Notes: generated by a model from the letters alone, not told the origin. Shown: positions 44,285 through 55,786, counted from the stretch's first letter. The stretch: 64,000 nt of DNA from Blastobasis lacticolella (GCA_905147135.1 LR990043.1:18787584-18851583), one strand, 5' to 3'. Translations and numbers: made by a program.

Positions 44285-44447
44285 CCCTACATATCATAAA
44301 AAAAAGTCCCACGCCGCGTCTGTCTGTCTGTTCGCGACAAACTCAAAAACTACTACGCGGATTTTCATGCTGTTTTTTCACCAATAGACAGAGTGATGTA
44401 TAATTAGTTAAGGTTAAGCCGGGACGGGTCGCTTGTTCGTCATATAT
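44285..44447 (-). repeat. Dispersed repeat (CCCACGCCGCGTCTGTCTGT family)
   Basis: AAAAGTCCCACGCCGCGTCT, TCGCGACAAACTCAAAAACT, ACTACGCGGATTTTCATGCT and AGCCGGGACGGGTCGCTTGT. Related copies lie at 17640, 50380, 57905 and 58795. Confidence 0.6.
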
Positions 44448-44654
44448 AAAACCTCGTGCAAAAGCTTCTAGACCTACCTGTTTTAACTATGCGTTAATTT
44501 CTGTCAGTCAGTCTGCAGTTTTACATAATTGCTCAATCAGTTAATTATTTGATACAAAGTATGTGCTCATACAACACATAATTATCGTCAACATTAATGA
44601 GGCGTAAGTATTTCATAGCTGCCCGTATCCTAAAAACCTGCGACGGAGTGGCTT

Positions 44655-44840
44655 CGTAAAGGCTCAAGCATTTCGGACAACCACAAACCCTTCCGGAGAC
44701 GTATGTAAAGCTAAAAGGTTTACTGCGTTTTCTGGAGGAGTCGGGATGGCAGGAACAGTACGTTATCTAGGAATATTTCACCCATACGAAGAATGGGGGC
44801 ATGCTCGACGATTTGAGGAAAACGCCCGGATACATCTATC
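44655..44840 (+). mobile_element. R1/I-type LINE 3' end
   Basis: Encodes QTLPETYVKLKGLLRFLEES and GWQEQ, then CGCCCGGATACATCTATC. It matches, in opposite orientation, the end of the fragment at 30560-31032. Confidence 0.75.
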
Positions 44841-44929
44841 ATTCTAACTAAGTACTTCATAAAAGTCTCAGTTTCAATAGAACACATCACAATCTGTTCC
44901 ACTGTAAGCAAATACCTCACCATCTACCT

Positions 44930-45130
44930 ATTCGTGGCTGCCACTTGAGAACCGGTACATCGGCATTCGGTCCTTTGAGCTACGTGGCCTGCCCATTGCC
45001 ACTTCAGTTTTTGCGATTTTGGAACCGACATGTCGGTACCCTTTTTCTACTACGCATCTCTATCACGTAGAGAAACTTCAAGGCTCTGAACATAGTACTC
45101 TCTTCATCGCATGTTGAGTATGAGAAAAAA
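44930..45130 (-). mobile_element. RTE-like LINE fragment
   Basis: The minus strand encodes KLKWQWAGHVAQRTECR. This is the KWQWAGHIARRTDGRW signature C-terminal to the RT domain of a common insect RTE-like family. The frame is broken on both sides. Confidence 0.7.
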
Positions 45131-45479
45131 ATGTTAAATAAAGGTGACAAATGCTACTGTTTTTAGACTGTTTTCACTTTATAACTCATTTGCAGTGCAT
45201 CGTACTTTATGACCGATCGACTTGAACCGACCTTTCATCTACTGTTGCTTTCAAAGTTGTAAGCGTAAATTATTGTTAGTAAGTATTCAGCTTAGTTATA
45301 CTTGTCGGCGTTTAAAAACGCACATAGGCTATAGTACGTGCTAAATGGATTGGCAATAGTGGACATTGATCTCTTGGTCAGACGTTATTTGTAAGCGGTC
45401 AAGGGATAGCTGTAACGCTTGAAATAGTCGAATTCATTACAATTTAACGAAATAAAAAAGTTAGAATAGTTTTCATCAC

Positions 45480-45545
45480 TATCATCAACACCACAGCCCA
45501 TCACAGTCCACTGCAGGACTTAGGACCTCTCCCACAAAGGGGGGA
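45480..45545 (-). mobile_element. RTE-type LINE tail fragment
   Basis: CCACAGCCCATCACAGTCCA, CTGCAGGACTTAGGACCTCT and CCCACAAAGGGGGGAGG: the reverse complement of the end of the next feature, 300 bp away. Confidence 0.7.
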
Positions 45546-45584
45546 GGTTCATGTATTTATTATGAAATAATTTCAGTAATTGAT

Positions 45585-45845
45585 CAAGAGATGGCCGTAT
45601 GGTGTCCGGCAGAGTAGAACACCACCAACCCTTGCGTATATCGTGCAAGGCGACTAATGTTACCGAGGCAAAAATCTAGAGTCTCCGTAGGCTGGAAAAT
45701 GGGCAGCAGCGTTTTCCATTGTTACATTTATAACACTGCGATCTCTAAATCGCCTGCCAAGCGTGCACATTATGGCAATAACCTCCCCTTTCTTGGGAGA
45801 GGCCCTTAGTCCTGCAGTTGACTGTTATGGGCTCTGATGAGTGCA
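45585..45845 (+). mobile_element. RTE-type LINE 3' end
   Basis: ATGGTGTCCGGCAGAGTAGA, GGCTGGAAAATGGGCAGCAG, CCCCTTTCTTGGGAGAGGCC and GTTGACTGTTATGGGCTCTG. Closely similar to 18125-18400. Non-coding. Confidence 0.75.
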
Positions 45846-46374
45846 CACAGGAACAGAAGTCGGCTTTATCCTCACTTCGATGACCCATTTGAGGTCTTTC
45901 TTTGTCTTCTGCGTTACGAATTGTCGTTGAATTAGGCACATTGATAGAGAATGTAAGTAATTTTTTTACGCCTACCAGCAACCATTACAACAGACCACAA
46001 AATAACGAAAAACGTTAAGGCTCACCCGTGAACGCGTAAACTTACATGCCATTTCGTGGTACATATAAACCAAAGGGTGGCGTCACGTACAAACGCTGTG
46101 GTCATATTACGTGATCGGACGCCAAACGATGCTCCCTCACTAAATTATAGTAGAGCGTACACAACACGGGCTGGCTACGTCATTATCGTGTGTACCAAAT
46201 GTACGAATGAGTAGATTAGGAGCTTGTACGGAACGAGGAAACAGAGGCGTAATTGTGTTGGTATAGTAATTAAATGTTACGCTTGTTTTCGGGTCGGAGG
46301 ACCAAGGTTTTTCAGGTTTTTAGACGCATATTTTACGACACACAGTATAAGATCTACGTGGAGTTCTTTTATGG

Positions 46375-46495
46375 AATTAGTTATGCCTTGTCTACGGCAT
46401 CGCTTCCACTCCCCGTAGGTTGCAGATGTCCTGAACGATGGTAGCCTCTTTCCATCAGGTGGACTGTCCATCCGTGTGCCTCTCTAGGGAATAAC
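46375..46495 (+). mobile_element. LINE 3' end fragment
   Basis: GTAGGTTGCAGATGTCCTGA, CTCTTTCCATCAGGTGGACT and CCGTGTGCCTCTCTAGGG: the plus-strand version of the fragment at 10570-10690. Confidence 0.6.
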
Positions 46496-46809
46496 AATAA
46501 TACATAATTTAAATGGAGGCTCGAACTGAAACCTGAACAAAAAAATAAACGAAATAACAAGCTCTACTTTTCGACACCGATTGTGAGCGACTCAATAATA
46601 GTTATCTCAGCTAAAGGGCACTGACTGCTGGATATAAACCTCCCCAAACACCTTGCACACCAATCGATTTTGCGGTTCTTGCATTATCGGCTCTCTACGA
46701 CTTTTAGAAGGTCGTCCGTCCATTGAGACGCGTTTTACGCTGCGTGCGATTGCCAACACTTGAAAACGTTTCCGCTATCAGCCATCATTTTGCGAGACTT
46801 TTACCACTA

Positions 46810-46940
46810 AGGTGGCAAACAAGCTTACGGCCTGCCTGATGATCACCAGTCACCGCAGCTTATGGACATTTGCAATACCAGGGGCATCATCCACGCATTG
46901 CGCGCCCCCGTAAAACCTTTTAACCTTGTACATTTTGTCC
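46810..46940 (-). mobile_element. LINE 3' end fragment
   Basis: GGTGGCAAACAAGCTTACGG, CCTGCCTGATGATCACCAGT and GCAATACCAGGGGCATCATC. Reverse orientation of a CR1/jockey-like 3' UTR. Confidence 0.6.
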
Positions 46941-47895
46941 CTTCAATAAACCGTAACAGCTTGACAAACCAAATTGAAAATATAAGAATATTTACATTTA
47001 ATCTAACTATATCTAACAATAAAGGAGCCTTTAATTCTCACTTCAGCTTAAAAGCTTTTAGCATACCAGCTGCATACTTTAGCCCCAGATCGATATCTAA
47101 TCACAAATTGCCGTTCCGCACAGCCGTTTAATACAATCTCGTCTAAGATCTATCAAGCTAATTAAAGCGCACTCTCAGCGGAGACTTTAATTATCAGTGC
47201 ATTGCCTGAGTAACTAGGTGCATACGCTCAGATAGGTTTTCGAAATAGGACGTGCCGAGTGCAGCATTAGTCAGCCTCTTTTTGTGGTTTGAAGGAGATA
47301 CGGCTAATTATTGGAAAAGGATTATTATATGAGGGAGACACAACATAACGTACTAATTATGGGACAACGTGGTCATGCATAGTCTTCGCGTAATGGTCTT
47401 CGTTGGGTCAAACAAAGCCGTTGCCGTCTCGATGATACCGCGCGCATTGTTACGTAAACATTGTTGATTTTATTTCTATAAATTTAATGTGACTCTCCAT
47501 CTTGAATGTACCTACATTGAATAAAAATTTCTAATCTTGAATCAAGAAAGTTGCTTCATTAAATTTGTCAATTTTCTCTATTACTATAAAACATAGACTT
47601 CATGACCTAGCTTTCTATTCGGCGGCTCCGAATTTGTACGCTCGGCAGCACTTACCTGTAACGACGGAAATATTTTGGTTAATAATGAAAGCTTAAAAAA
47701 AAAAATTAGAGCAAATAAATTATTTATTTGTTTAAATGAATATCCTCTACTGACGTGGAGAAATGTCAGATTCAGCTGTGGACCATATCAGCTATATTGT
47801 GAAGAGGAACACTTAAACATTTATTTGACAAAAAAGTCGCAGTTTTAGTAAGCTTGACGACGGGATTCTCAGGATGGAGACTGATACCCAAAAAT
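46941..47895. other. No gene seen
   Basis: AT-rich. The 89-codon + frame crossing 46862-47131 starts within the LINE scrap and has no motif. Nothing else is visible. Confidence 0.3.
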
Positions 47896-48102
47896 ATTTA
47901 TTAAGCATAAAACAAAGTCGCTTCTCGCCGCCTGTCCCTATGTATCTATGTACGCTTAGATCTTTAAACTATGCAACGGATTTTAATGTGGTTTTCAACA
48001 ATAGGTAGAGTGATTGAAGGGGAAGGTTTTAAAAGCAAGAAAAAAGAATAGGCAGGGTTAAAGTAGGTGTACGCGAACGAAGTCGCGCCATGTCGACTAG
48101 TG
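47896..48102 (-). mobile_element. Lepidopteran 'CGACTTCGTTCGCGT' repeat
   Basis: GCATAAAACAAAGTCGCTTC, GCCTGTCCCTATGTATCTAT, GTACGCTTAGATCTTTAAAC, CAACAATAGGTAGAGTGATT, ACGCGAACGAAGTCGCGCCA. This is a complete-looking copy. Confidence 0.72.
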
Positions 48103-48104
48103 AT

Positions 48105-49400
48105 TGATATAAAATCGTTTTTATTGCCACTGGTAAACGTAATAATTTTTAATTAATAAAGGCCCGTACGTCGATGACGATTACCCGTTAATTAGCAGTT
48201 TAATATAAATGCTTACAATTTTACAACCTCCTCCAATGACATAAACAAACGACAAAATATTTTTAGTCACAACATAAACACAACATATAGATAAACGTTT
48301 TACAAAGGAGTAAAGTATAATACAAAATAGCTACCAGTTGCTCCCATTCCACGATGGGAACTATCAAAGCGTACCGGCGAAGTTTTATTGCGTTGCACTG
48401 ACCGCTAGAGGCATTAGAAAAGTTTACATTGCTATTCCTATAGTGAAAAACTTATTCCGATACATTGTTTCGGCAGGTATGCGATGTTGGAACATTATTT
48501 GACACAATCCGTTGGGAATGATAGCGGTGATCTGATAGCTTTGTGAGTATTTTATTTTCCAGCGACTCTTTAAAATTGCACAACAACAACAGTTTTAAAG
48601 ATTTCAACAGTTAATTTTAAAATTGCAAGAACAATAATAATTCCTTACTTATAAATATATTCCAGATTTCGTAATAAGAAAAAACTGAAACTGGCAGCTT
48701 TGGCAGAAACTGGAAATTAAAATCTATTCTATCATTGTTGCTGCGAGAGACCTTTAACGAATATTATATTAAATGAATAAAATTCCCGAAAAAAATACTT
48801 TCCAGCGCTAGATCGAAGTAAAACCTTCAGGACGATTTCGCTCACTTTTCTAAGTCGTCACTTTCTTCCCACAGTGTTCCCTCTTTAAACAGTTCAATAT
48901 ATTTCATTATTGTTTTCACAACAAATTCATTATTTTTGCAATTCGATTCGACCGCCAATAACAGTCTACTGCTGCGTTTGTTTATTCTAATACAAATCTC
49001 ATAATATTATGATAATAGCTACGATTCTAGATCTGTATGCCCGCATAATCTTCCAAACAATAGGTACGCGAATACAGGCGCAATCAACTGAATATCCAAT
49101 ATGGTAACTATGGGATAGAGATCTTGAATAGACATATCGACAATTCAAAGGGATTACCCAGAATGCCACAGAGATACTGTCAAACGCAATAGATAGCATT
49201 GAGTAAGGGTATTGAGCTGTAATAATTACAGGATTCGACAAAATTCTTGGTGGTGCTTGCGATATGCTTCGAAATATATCAAGAGATTAGTAGCTTGTTA
49301 TTAGTAAATAGAGAGCGCGATTTTCCGAACTATTTATTTCTTTTACTTCATTTTGCTACCTTAGTGGTATAAGAAAATATTACACATACAGATGTGTATG
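48105..49400. other. AT-rich stretch, no gene seen
   Basis: No repeat copies or exon signals. The 80-codon minus frame at 48999-49241 is unsupported. Confidence 0.3.
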
Positions 49401-49404
49401 TGAT

Positions 49405-49640
49405 GTGTGTTCAACCGGCTGTACAATGGGGAATGTCCTGAGGAACTTTTTTATCTCGTGCCCACAGCACAATTTTGCCATTGCACCACCTGCTGCGAGC
49501 TGGGTACTCATCTCCACTACGTAGAACCTCTGATGATGGCCATGAGAAGGTTCGTAGGAACGTTTCTCGCTCGCACGATTCGGATGTGGAATGAGCACCG
49601 AGCCACAGAGCTCCCTTTGACTAATGGGATCGAAGCCTTC
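49405..49640 (+). mobile_element. CR1/jockey-like LINE, ORF2 C-terminal fragment
   Basis: Encodes RLYNGECPEELFYLVPTAQF, HCTTCCELGTHLHYVEPL and, in the next frame part, FVGTFLARTIRMWNEHRATE. It is parallel to 37180-37400 but keeps the GAGAAGG that the 37-kb copy lost. It breaks off at about 49625 (TGGGATCG), where unrelated sequence begins. Confidence 0.82.
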
Positions 49641-49879
49641 TTGATGGTAAGCAGTTATCTGATGTTTGTAATGCCAGAGGTTTGTTTTTTTGTAATGGCT
49701 GGCCGCCCCAAACACCTAGTTTCAAATAATAAATGGTTCTTTCTTCTTTCTTTTATATCTAAAATTCTTTCAGATGAGAAGAAATTCGAAAGAAAATTTG
49801 TCGTTTTGTGAAATATCCAAACAGTAATATCTTACTGTCATCTGAATCTACAAAGTCAGCGAGATATCATTCATAAAAA

Positions 49880-50195
49880 TTCGGGTTCAAAACGCGCTGT
49901 AGAATAGAAGTCATCCCCGAATTTATCGCCCAGTAAATCTGCAAAGTTTTGTCTCATCGTGCAAGAGTAGAATAATAAGGAAGGAGCGTCTCGTTGGCCT
50001 TGACACTGAAAATGGGAATGGCCATCGCCTTGCTAAAAGACGGGAAAATGTGCTCAATTCCCAACAATGTTGAGATTTATTCAGCGTTTATGGAAGAAAT
50101 ATGGGCGAGACCCTCGTTGAGTCTCTATGAAAATCGATATGATTTTCAGGAAGACGATCATAAAACTGCTGTTACTAGGCAGCAATACTAAAGAT
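49880..50195 (+). pseudogene. Coding-like block, two overlapping frames, unidentified
   Basis: One plus frame is open from about 49897 to 50069 (RPVNLQSFVSSCKSRIIRKE, RLVGLDTENGNGHRLAKRRE). A second is open from 49994 to the stop at 50189-50191 (NNVEIYSAFMEEIWARPS, LYENRYDFQEDDHKTAVTR). Codon use in both looks more protein-like than the AT-rich flanks. This suggests a decayed coding sequence with a frameshift near 50030-50070. No family is recognised, so it could be a mobile-element remnant. Confidence 0.3.
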
Positions 50196-50274
50196 CTATA
50201 ATATATAATACCACCAAAGTTAATGCAAGTTTTCCTCCATACCTGCCTAAATTACCACATTGTTTAGTTGCCAC

Positions 50275-50495
50275 TGCCACTGGTGGCCTATGCCCAGCAA
50301 TGGGCGTCTTCTGGCTGATATGATGATTAGTTTAAGGCTAGAAAGCGCTGTTTTTGGCCAAAGATCACTAAATATTATAAAACAAAGTCCCACGCCGCGT
50401 CTGCCTGTCTGTTCACGATAAACTCAAAAACTACTACAAATAGACTGAGTGATTCATGAGGAAGGCGTAGGTGTAATTTGTTAAGATAGTTAGTA
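50275..50495. repeat. Two adjacent repeat ends
   Basis: 50275-50330: GGTGGCCTATGCCCAGCAAT and GGGCGTCTTCTGGCTGATAT, an RTE-type LINE tail (+). 50380-50495: ATAAAACAAAGTCCCACGCC, GTTCACGATAAACTCAAAAA, GTGATTCATGAGGAAGGCGT, related to 44285-44447. Confidence 0.6.
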
Positions 50496-50980
50496 TTAAA
50501 TATGCTAGTAACTTGGGGTATCAGGCCCTAACGACCTCTAGGCCCAAGTCAACCTCACTTGCACGGGATACCCTTGCTGACAGATAACAGTCAGATGGCT
50601 CTGACCAATCGGCTTCTCTCTACGGATTGTGCAGGTCAGATGACAGCCGCAAAACGTAAAAAATATATTCTTTACTTATTTAGGATAAACTTTTAGTAAG
50701 TAAGTTCCAAAAGTGCTTTTCTAGTAGGAGAGCGAATCCTAGGGAACAAATTTACCACTAGCTTAAGCGGGATTTACCGTCAGGATGAGGAGGATTATAC
50801 AAAGTTTGTATTATATGTTTTTAGGTTTGGATATTGGGGTTTAGGAGTAATAGCCGAAACTACTGAACCTTTTCGAAATCTCTTTCAGTAATAGGAAATA
50901 AAGCTATATTACAATTACAGAATGTAACTCCATTTGTTGTTGGAAAACAATAGAATCTCCAAGTATAGTTGAATAAAAAA

Positions 50981-51108
50981 GGCATATTGGCGTTAATGAC
51001 GCATAAGAGGACCGGGGTCCGCCTTGACCATGATCCAGGATTTGGCAGATCTGGTAATTACAGTGTTATCTGACCTCCGTGACCCTGCTACCAAAGAAAC
51101 CCGGGTTA
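50981..51108 (-). mobile_element. SINE-1, 3' part
   Basis: TTGGCGTTAATGACGCATAA, GGGGTCCGCCTTGACCATGA, TCCAGGATTTGGCAGATCTG and GACCTCCGTGACCCTGCTAC. Head missing. Confidence 0.8.
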
Positions 51109-51246
51109 AGTAGTTTTAAATTTATTAATTACAAACTGACAAATAAGCAATAAAAGTAGCTATAACATTGGTGATATTAATGTCCACAGACAGCGCTGAC
51201 CACTGATCACTTTACATCAGGTGAGCCACATAACTGTGTCTACAGA

Positions 51247-51462
51247 TTTATATATAACTCGTGGACCTTCCGCGACTTTGTTCGCGTACACCTACCAACA
51301 TTTTTTCTTACTTATAAACCTTCGTCTTGAATAATTCTATCTATTGTTGAAAACCGAATTAAAATTCGTTTGTACTTTAAAAGATTAAACGTACATAGAT
51401 ACATAGAAACAAAGAGTATAGAAAATGTGATTAAGCGTCGGGAAGCGACTTTGTTTTGTACA
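51247..51462 (+). mobile_element. Lepidopteran 'CGACTTCGTTCGCGT' repeat
   Basis: CCTTCCGCGACTTTGTTCGC, GTACACCTACC, TCTATTGTTGAAAACCGAAT, ACGTACATAGATACATAG and AGCGACTTTGTTTTGTACAA. Plus orientation. Confidence 0.65.
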
Positions 51463-51496
51463 ATGTTAAAAATATAGAAAAAGTTATTGACAAAAT

Positions 51497-51550
51497 TAGC
51501 ACCACAAATTTTCGCAAAACGAAACCGTTTTGCGAAAATTTGTGGTGCTA
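51497..51550. mobile_element. Perfect 25-bp palindrome, 4-nt loop
   Basis: The arms 51497-51521 (TAGCACCACAAATTTTCGCA and the next 5 bases) and 51526-51550 are exact complements around AAAC. TA is at both ends. It may be a minimal TA-inserting MITE. Confidence 0.72.
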
Positions 51551-51738
51551 TTATCGCTAGAGCTAAATCGACGTCGGTCTCCTTGAAAGCACCCAATCCC
51601 GGGACAACCGTCCGCGTCGCGGTAATGAAACCGCTGACCCACATAGCGTAAGGACATTTCCGCTCCGGGCGTCCTCTAGCGCAGTCACGATGTCTTATGC
51701 CACGACAGTATTAACATGTCACCCAGTGCGTCTTTTGA

Positions 51739-51780
51739 TCCATCTGTCGCATAATATCCCAATATTATGCAACAGATGGA
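51739..51780. repeat. 19-bp palindrome, one mismatch
   Basis: TCCATCTGTCGCATAATAT (51739-51757) pairs with 51762-51780 except at one position. The loop is 4 nt. Confidence 0.6.
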
Positions 51781-51784
51781 CCAA

Positions 51785-52185
51785 TCCTTACCTATGAAAT
51801 TGGCGTATTTTGGCAATTACACGTTTTGCTATAATATTTTTAATTGTTCACAACATTTTATTAAGATTTAAAAACATAATTTTGAAAACAGAGTATGTTT
51901 ACATGCTAGGAAGTCCCTCAAATAAAATATATTTTCTCAGTTTTATAAAAGAGTTTGAAATACCGCTTTTTATTTGTCGTCAGTTTTGCCTCTTTACCAA
52001 AATATCAAAATGAAATGATATGGACCAGTTAGATTAATGAACTACAAAACTTTATCGTAATCAGATTGGTTTAGTTCCAAGAAATTGAAAAATTTGCTTG
52101 TACGAAAATTCAAATTTCCGTCATTTTCGACATACAAAACGCTCATACGTAACGTAGGCGATTCGCAAAATTTTTTTTTTTTTTT
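51785..52185. other. No gene seen
   Basis: AT-rich. The 67-codon plus frame at 51810-52013 is unsupported. Confidence 0.25.
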
Positions 52186-52189
52186 ATTA

Positions 52190-52480
52190 CTCTACTAGCC
52201 AGGCATTTGACCGCCACCTCACCTGGTGGTAAGTGATGATGCGGTCTATGATGGAGCATGCCTGTCTAGGAACAGCCTATTCACTCTAGCCTTGAAGGCA
52301 TAAATATAGGCATATATTCTCATAGCCACTACCTGGCCAGCCCCGCCGCTTTGTTCGCATTTTGTCCTACCCTATAAACCTTCCTCTTGAGTCGCTCTAT
52401 CTATTGTTGAACACCGCATTAACATCCGTTGCGATGTTTAAAAGATCTAAGTGTACATACATACTCGTACTGCAGCAAAA
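52190..52480. mobile_element. LINE 3' end scrap plus 'CGACTTCGTTCGCGT' repeat
   Basis: 52195-52300 (GCCAGGCATTTGACCGCCAC, CTGGTGGTAAGTGATGATGC, GGAGCATGCCTGTCTAGGAA) looks like a LINE 3' region in reverse orientation. 52335-52480 (CCCCGCCGCTTTGTTCGCAT, AAACCTTCCTCTTGAGTCGC, CTATTGTTGAACACCGCATT) is a plus-strand copy of the dispersed lepidopteran repeat. Confidence 0.6.
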
Positions 52481-53014
52481 TATTCTTGTATTCTTCTTGC
52501 GGCTTAAAAACCTTTTAGGTTTTAGGTTGGTGTGTTTCTTTTCAATAGTATTTTTTTATCATCTCGAATTCTGCTTCTTCAGGTATCTTTCAGAATAATT
52601 TATTTTTAAATAATTGTTTTTACGTTTTCATCAAATCTTTTTATAAAATTACCATTAGGAATATAATATCCCTCGTTTATGCAAAAGTTGGTATTTTCGT
52701 CTCAGATTTTACGCTCTCGTGAATTTGTCTGCGTTCACAATTTTACATCCAGAGATCTACTTACCAGCTAGATAATGGTTTTATTACTTACCGAGATGAT
52801 GGTTTCTATTTACCGGCAAGTTATGGGTATTATTCACCGGCTTGATAATACCAGAATTGGAGAATCAATGGCCATATTCTCCTATTCTCATGAATAGAAG
52901 TGGCACGGTAAACGGTGGCAACTGAGAATCGCCGCATAGTTCAGGAAAAAAAATCGGACGCTATTCTTCACTAGAGAGAAATGAAGCATGCATGGTATGG
53001 CAATTTATTAACAA

Positions 53015-53263
53015 TTAATTTTGTTGTACATGACACTCATACACCAGGTCCGACACTCCGCCGCCATTTTGTTTGATTTTATACTGCGCTGTCACACCAG
53101 TGATAGTGGCCAAGCATGCACACACATAAATGGGCGACCATTTTAAGACTTCAGTTCTATAGAGCATCCGTCTTTTCAGATCCGTGAGTTCAGGTATCCT
53201 TTTGATATAATACCGCCGGAGCCACTGTGCAAAGCTCTGCACGTCGTGTTGCACAAACATCAT
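53015..53263 (-). CDS. Unrecognised 82-codon ATG-initiated open frame
   Basis: Begins with a double ATG (53263) and ends at TAA (53015). The DNA is clearly more GC-balanced than both flanks. The peptide starts MMFVQHDVQSFAQWLRRYYI, has a basic stretch (LTDLKRRMLYRTEVLKW) and one hydrophobic span at about residues 43-61 (SPIYVCACLATITGVTA), and ends GGGVSDLVYECHVQQN. The frame is open a further ~9 codons upstream of the ATG, so this could instead be an exon or a mobile-element fragment. No family is recognised and no TATA or poly(A) signal was identified. It could equally be a piece of a dispersed repeat not otherwise present here. Confidence 0.3.
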   Translation of the reverse strand: MMFVQHDVQSFAQWLRRYYIKRIPELTDLKRRMLYRTEVLKWSPIYVCACLATITGVTAQYKIKQNGGGVSDLVYECHVQQN

Positions 53264-53264
53264 A

Positions 53265-54370
53265 GCGAATGACGCCGAGCCTACATGAACCTATTTCTGT
53301 TATTATTTAACTTCCAAATTTAGTTTATCTTTGTTTATAATTCAAACAAACAAATTTCACTTTGACAGAATTCTAGAACCTAAGTCTATTTTAATATGGG
53401 CATCCTAACCGACAAATAATTATAATATCTTCATTGTCTTGGTCTAATTAACTAACCAGAACCACCTTATCGATCGGTTAGGCAGGCCTTTTGATATTTT
53501 GCGTGAGTTTGAATACTATGTTTTCTTAACTAATTGGGCTCCTTTGATATTTTGATACCCGTATTAACGGTTTGTATTTGGCTTATAACAAATTTATATA
53601 AAGAGGCTTCGTGTGTGGCGGAACCCTAAAACCTATTCTTTAAAAAGTATACTGTATAATTTGTCAACTCTAATTCGTTCTTCTGCTCATTATAATAAAT
53701 ATTTTAGAAACTGGTAAGTGTTTGTTTTATTTTATTAATTTTCCCAGTACGTACAATCACCAAGACTTTTATGCTACAATATCTACATACACAGCTACAG
53801 ACGGAGGGAAGCGACTTAGTTTTTATACTATGTATAGATTATCAGATTTTCAATATATTAAAAGAAAATGTACAAATAAGGGCAAAACATCAGAAAATAA
53901 AAAACGAAAATTTAGTACATTCCATAGGCTGCGGTGACTGCTTACCATCAGGCAGGCCGTAATTACGGCATAAGCTTGTTTCCCACATTAGTTGCATAAA
54001 AAAATCGTAGGTTACGTCACGCATTTTTCCTATAAGAGAAAAAGCAGTTTATTATTGATCGAAAATTAATATCGTAATCCGAATCCGGAATGGGCATTCC
54101 GGGATTAATTTATTTCTTGGGTTAAGCTCATCGCTCGCAATCGAAGCTCGCAAAACGTAACTAGTTGCCTCTTAGTTAAGCCCTTCGTAATTTGAATTTA
54201 AGGCTAAACTACCTAAAATTACGTTTGGTTTAATACTGACGACCAAAGCCGCCGAAAATAAGACGAAGTTACATATTCCTAAGTCGTCTATTTCTCATAT
54301 TGACTGAAACCGAAAAACCTTCGACCAAAATTGTCTCAAAAGCCAATGATTAAAGTGCCACATTGGCTAC
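53265..54370. other. No gene seen; repeat scraps
   Basis: 53762-53832 ends in AGACGGAGGGAAGCGACTTA, a scrap of the CGACTTCG repeat. 53930-53985 (GGCTGCGGTGACTGCTTACC, ATCAGGCAGGCCG) is a LINE 3' scrap (+). The rest is AT-rich. Confidence 0.35.
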
Positions 54371-54376
54371 AGAATC

Positions 54377-54568
54377 AGATAAGTTTGTGAGGCCCTAACA
54401 TGAATGAAACGCTAATGTAGCCTTTTAAGGCCCCCGTGGTGGCCATTTCTGGAACGGCGTCACTTACCAGTTTGAGTGTCATGTTAATGTCAGCAACAGC
54501 GACGCTGCAGATAAGTTTGAGCCAAATTAACATGAATTATATGAAACGCTAAAGTGGCCTTTACGACA
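54377..54568. repeat. Direct repeat ATGAAACGCTAA-GT-GCCTTT
   Basis: CAGATAAGTTTG, then AACATGAATGAAACGCTAAT and GTAGCCTTTTA (54377-54427), recurs as CAGATAAGTTTGAGCC, ATTATATGAAACGCTAAAGT and GGCCTTTA (54508-54564). This is part of an unclassified repeat. Confidence 0.5.
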
Positions 54569-54599
54569 TACTAATCTTTCATTTTGAAAAAAGTACAAC

Positions 54600-55785
54600 A
54601 AGTTTCGACACCAGCATCTAGACGGCACACAGAAACTCACCCACACAAGGAAGCAAGTACCATTCACCCGACGTGAAGTAAACACCGCCTACACTACCCC
54701 GGTGACGCATTTCTCCCGAGGCATAGCCCATAACTCCAAGTTCACGGCGCCAATTGAATGAGAATTGAAATGTCAACTGACAAACCAGGCCAGTGGGTCG
54801 TGCGACCGTCACTTTCTTTCGCCACTGAGTTGTATGAGACAAAATATCGTGTCGTGTTTTGGGTAAATCGTCGAAATAGATAGAAGGAATATGAAGAAGG
54901 ACGTGTCGTAGATACTTATAATTAATTATAAGCGATTGATTTGTTTCAGAGGATTATTTCGATTTGTATACTATAACAAACACGTTAAACTCCAAAATCT
55001 TCACATACCCCAAAATAACCAAAATTCCGAACCAGATAATTATCACAGTTATCGGTTTTATTACCACGGTTACTAACCGTAAAAGTGTAGTGAAAAATCA
55101 CGACAGTCTTATAACAGATAATTATTCTTACCATCTTGTTTATTTGTTGTACCAATAAAATATTGAAGCATCAATTAATTTCGGAACAGAATACTGACAC
55201 TCAACAACTTCAGCGTAGACGAAGAACATGTGATGTCAGTCATGAATAAATTGCAGCTTTGAAGTTTGTAGAGGGGTTGAGGCGAATGATTCGATTATCG
55301 GGTGTCAAAGCCATGTCACTGACTGGCGTCTTGACTGCGCAATATTATTTAAACCTGGCTTATAAATATTTTCTACTGCCAGGCGTAGTCGCTTCTAACA
55401 TGGAGGCCACGATTTACTTTTCAAATATTAGTCGTCGTGTCTACGCATGTTTAAAGCGGAAATGTAAACATTTTAAACTCTTTTGTAGCGCCTGTCTGGG
55501 AGAGGCTTTTATTTGTTCATTTTTTAAATAAATACTAATGTATGCTATTGGGTCGACGCTATCAACTATCAACATACGATTTGATTAGGATACCTACTAA
55601 ACATATAATCTAGCACATCAAAGAGTAATAGGGAAACGTGGCATAATATCGCTTAAGGAATTCTGCCACGGGGTCACGTCCCACACATAAATTGCTCTTT
55701 AAACACCCCTTATAGTCGATATGAGTCACGCCACGCAGTAATAAATAAATAATCAAGATTCTTAACTAAATATACGAATATACAC
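54600..55785. other. No gene confirmed
   Basis: 54618-54842 is a GC-balanced block with an open minus frame (GYASGEMRHRGSVGGVYFTS). It resembles repeat sequence rather than an exon: no splice sites are seen. 55259-55531 has an open plus frame starting at TTG. Neither is supported. Confidence 0.3.
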
Positions 55786-55786
55786 A

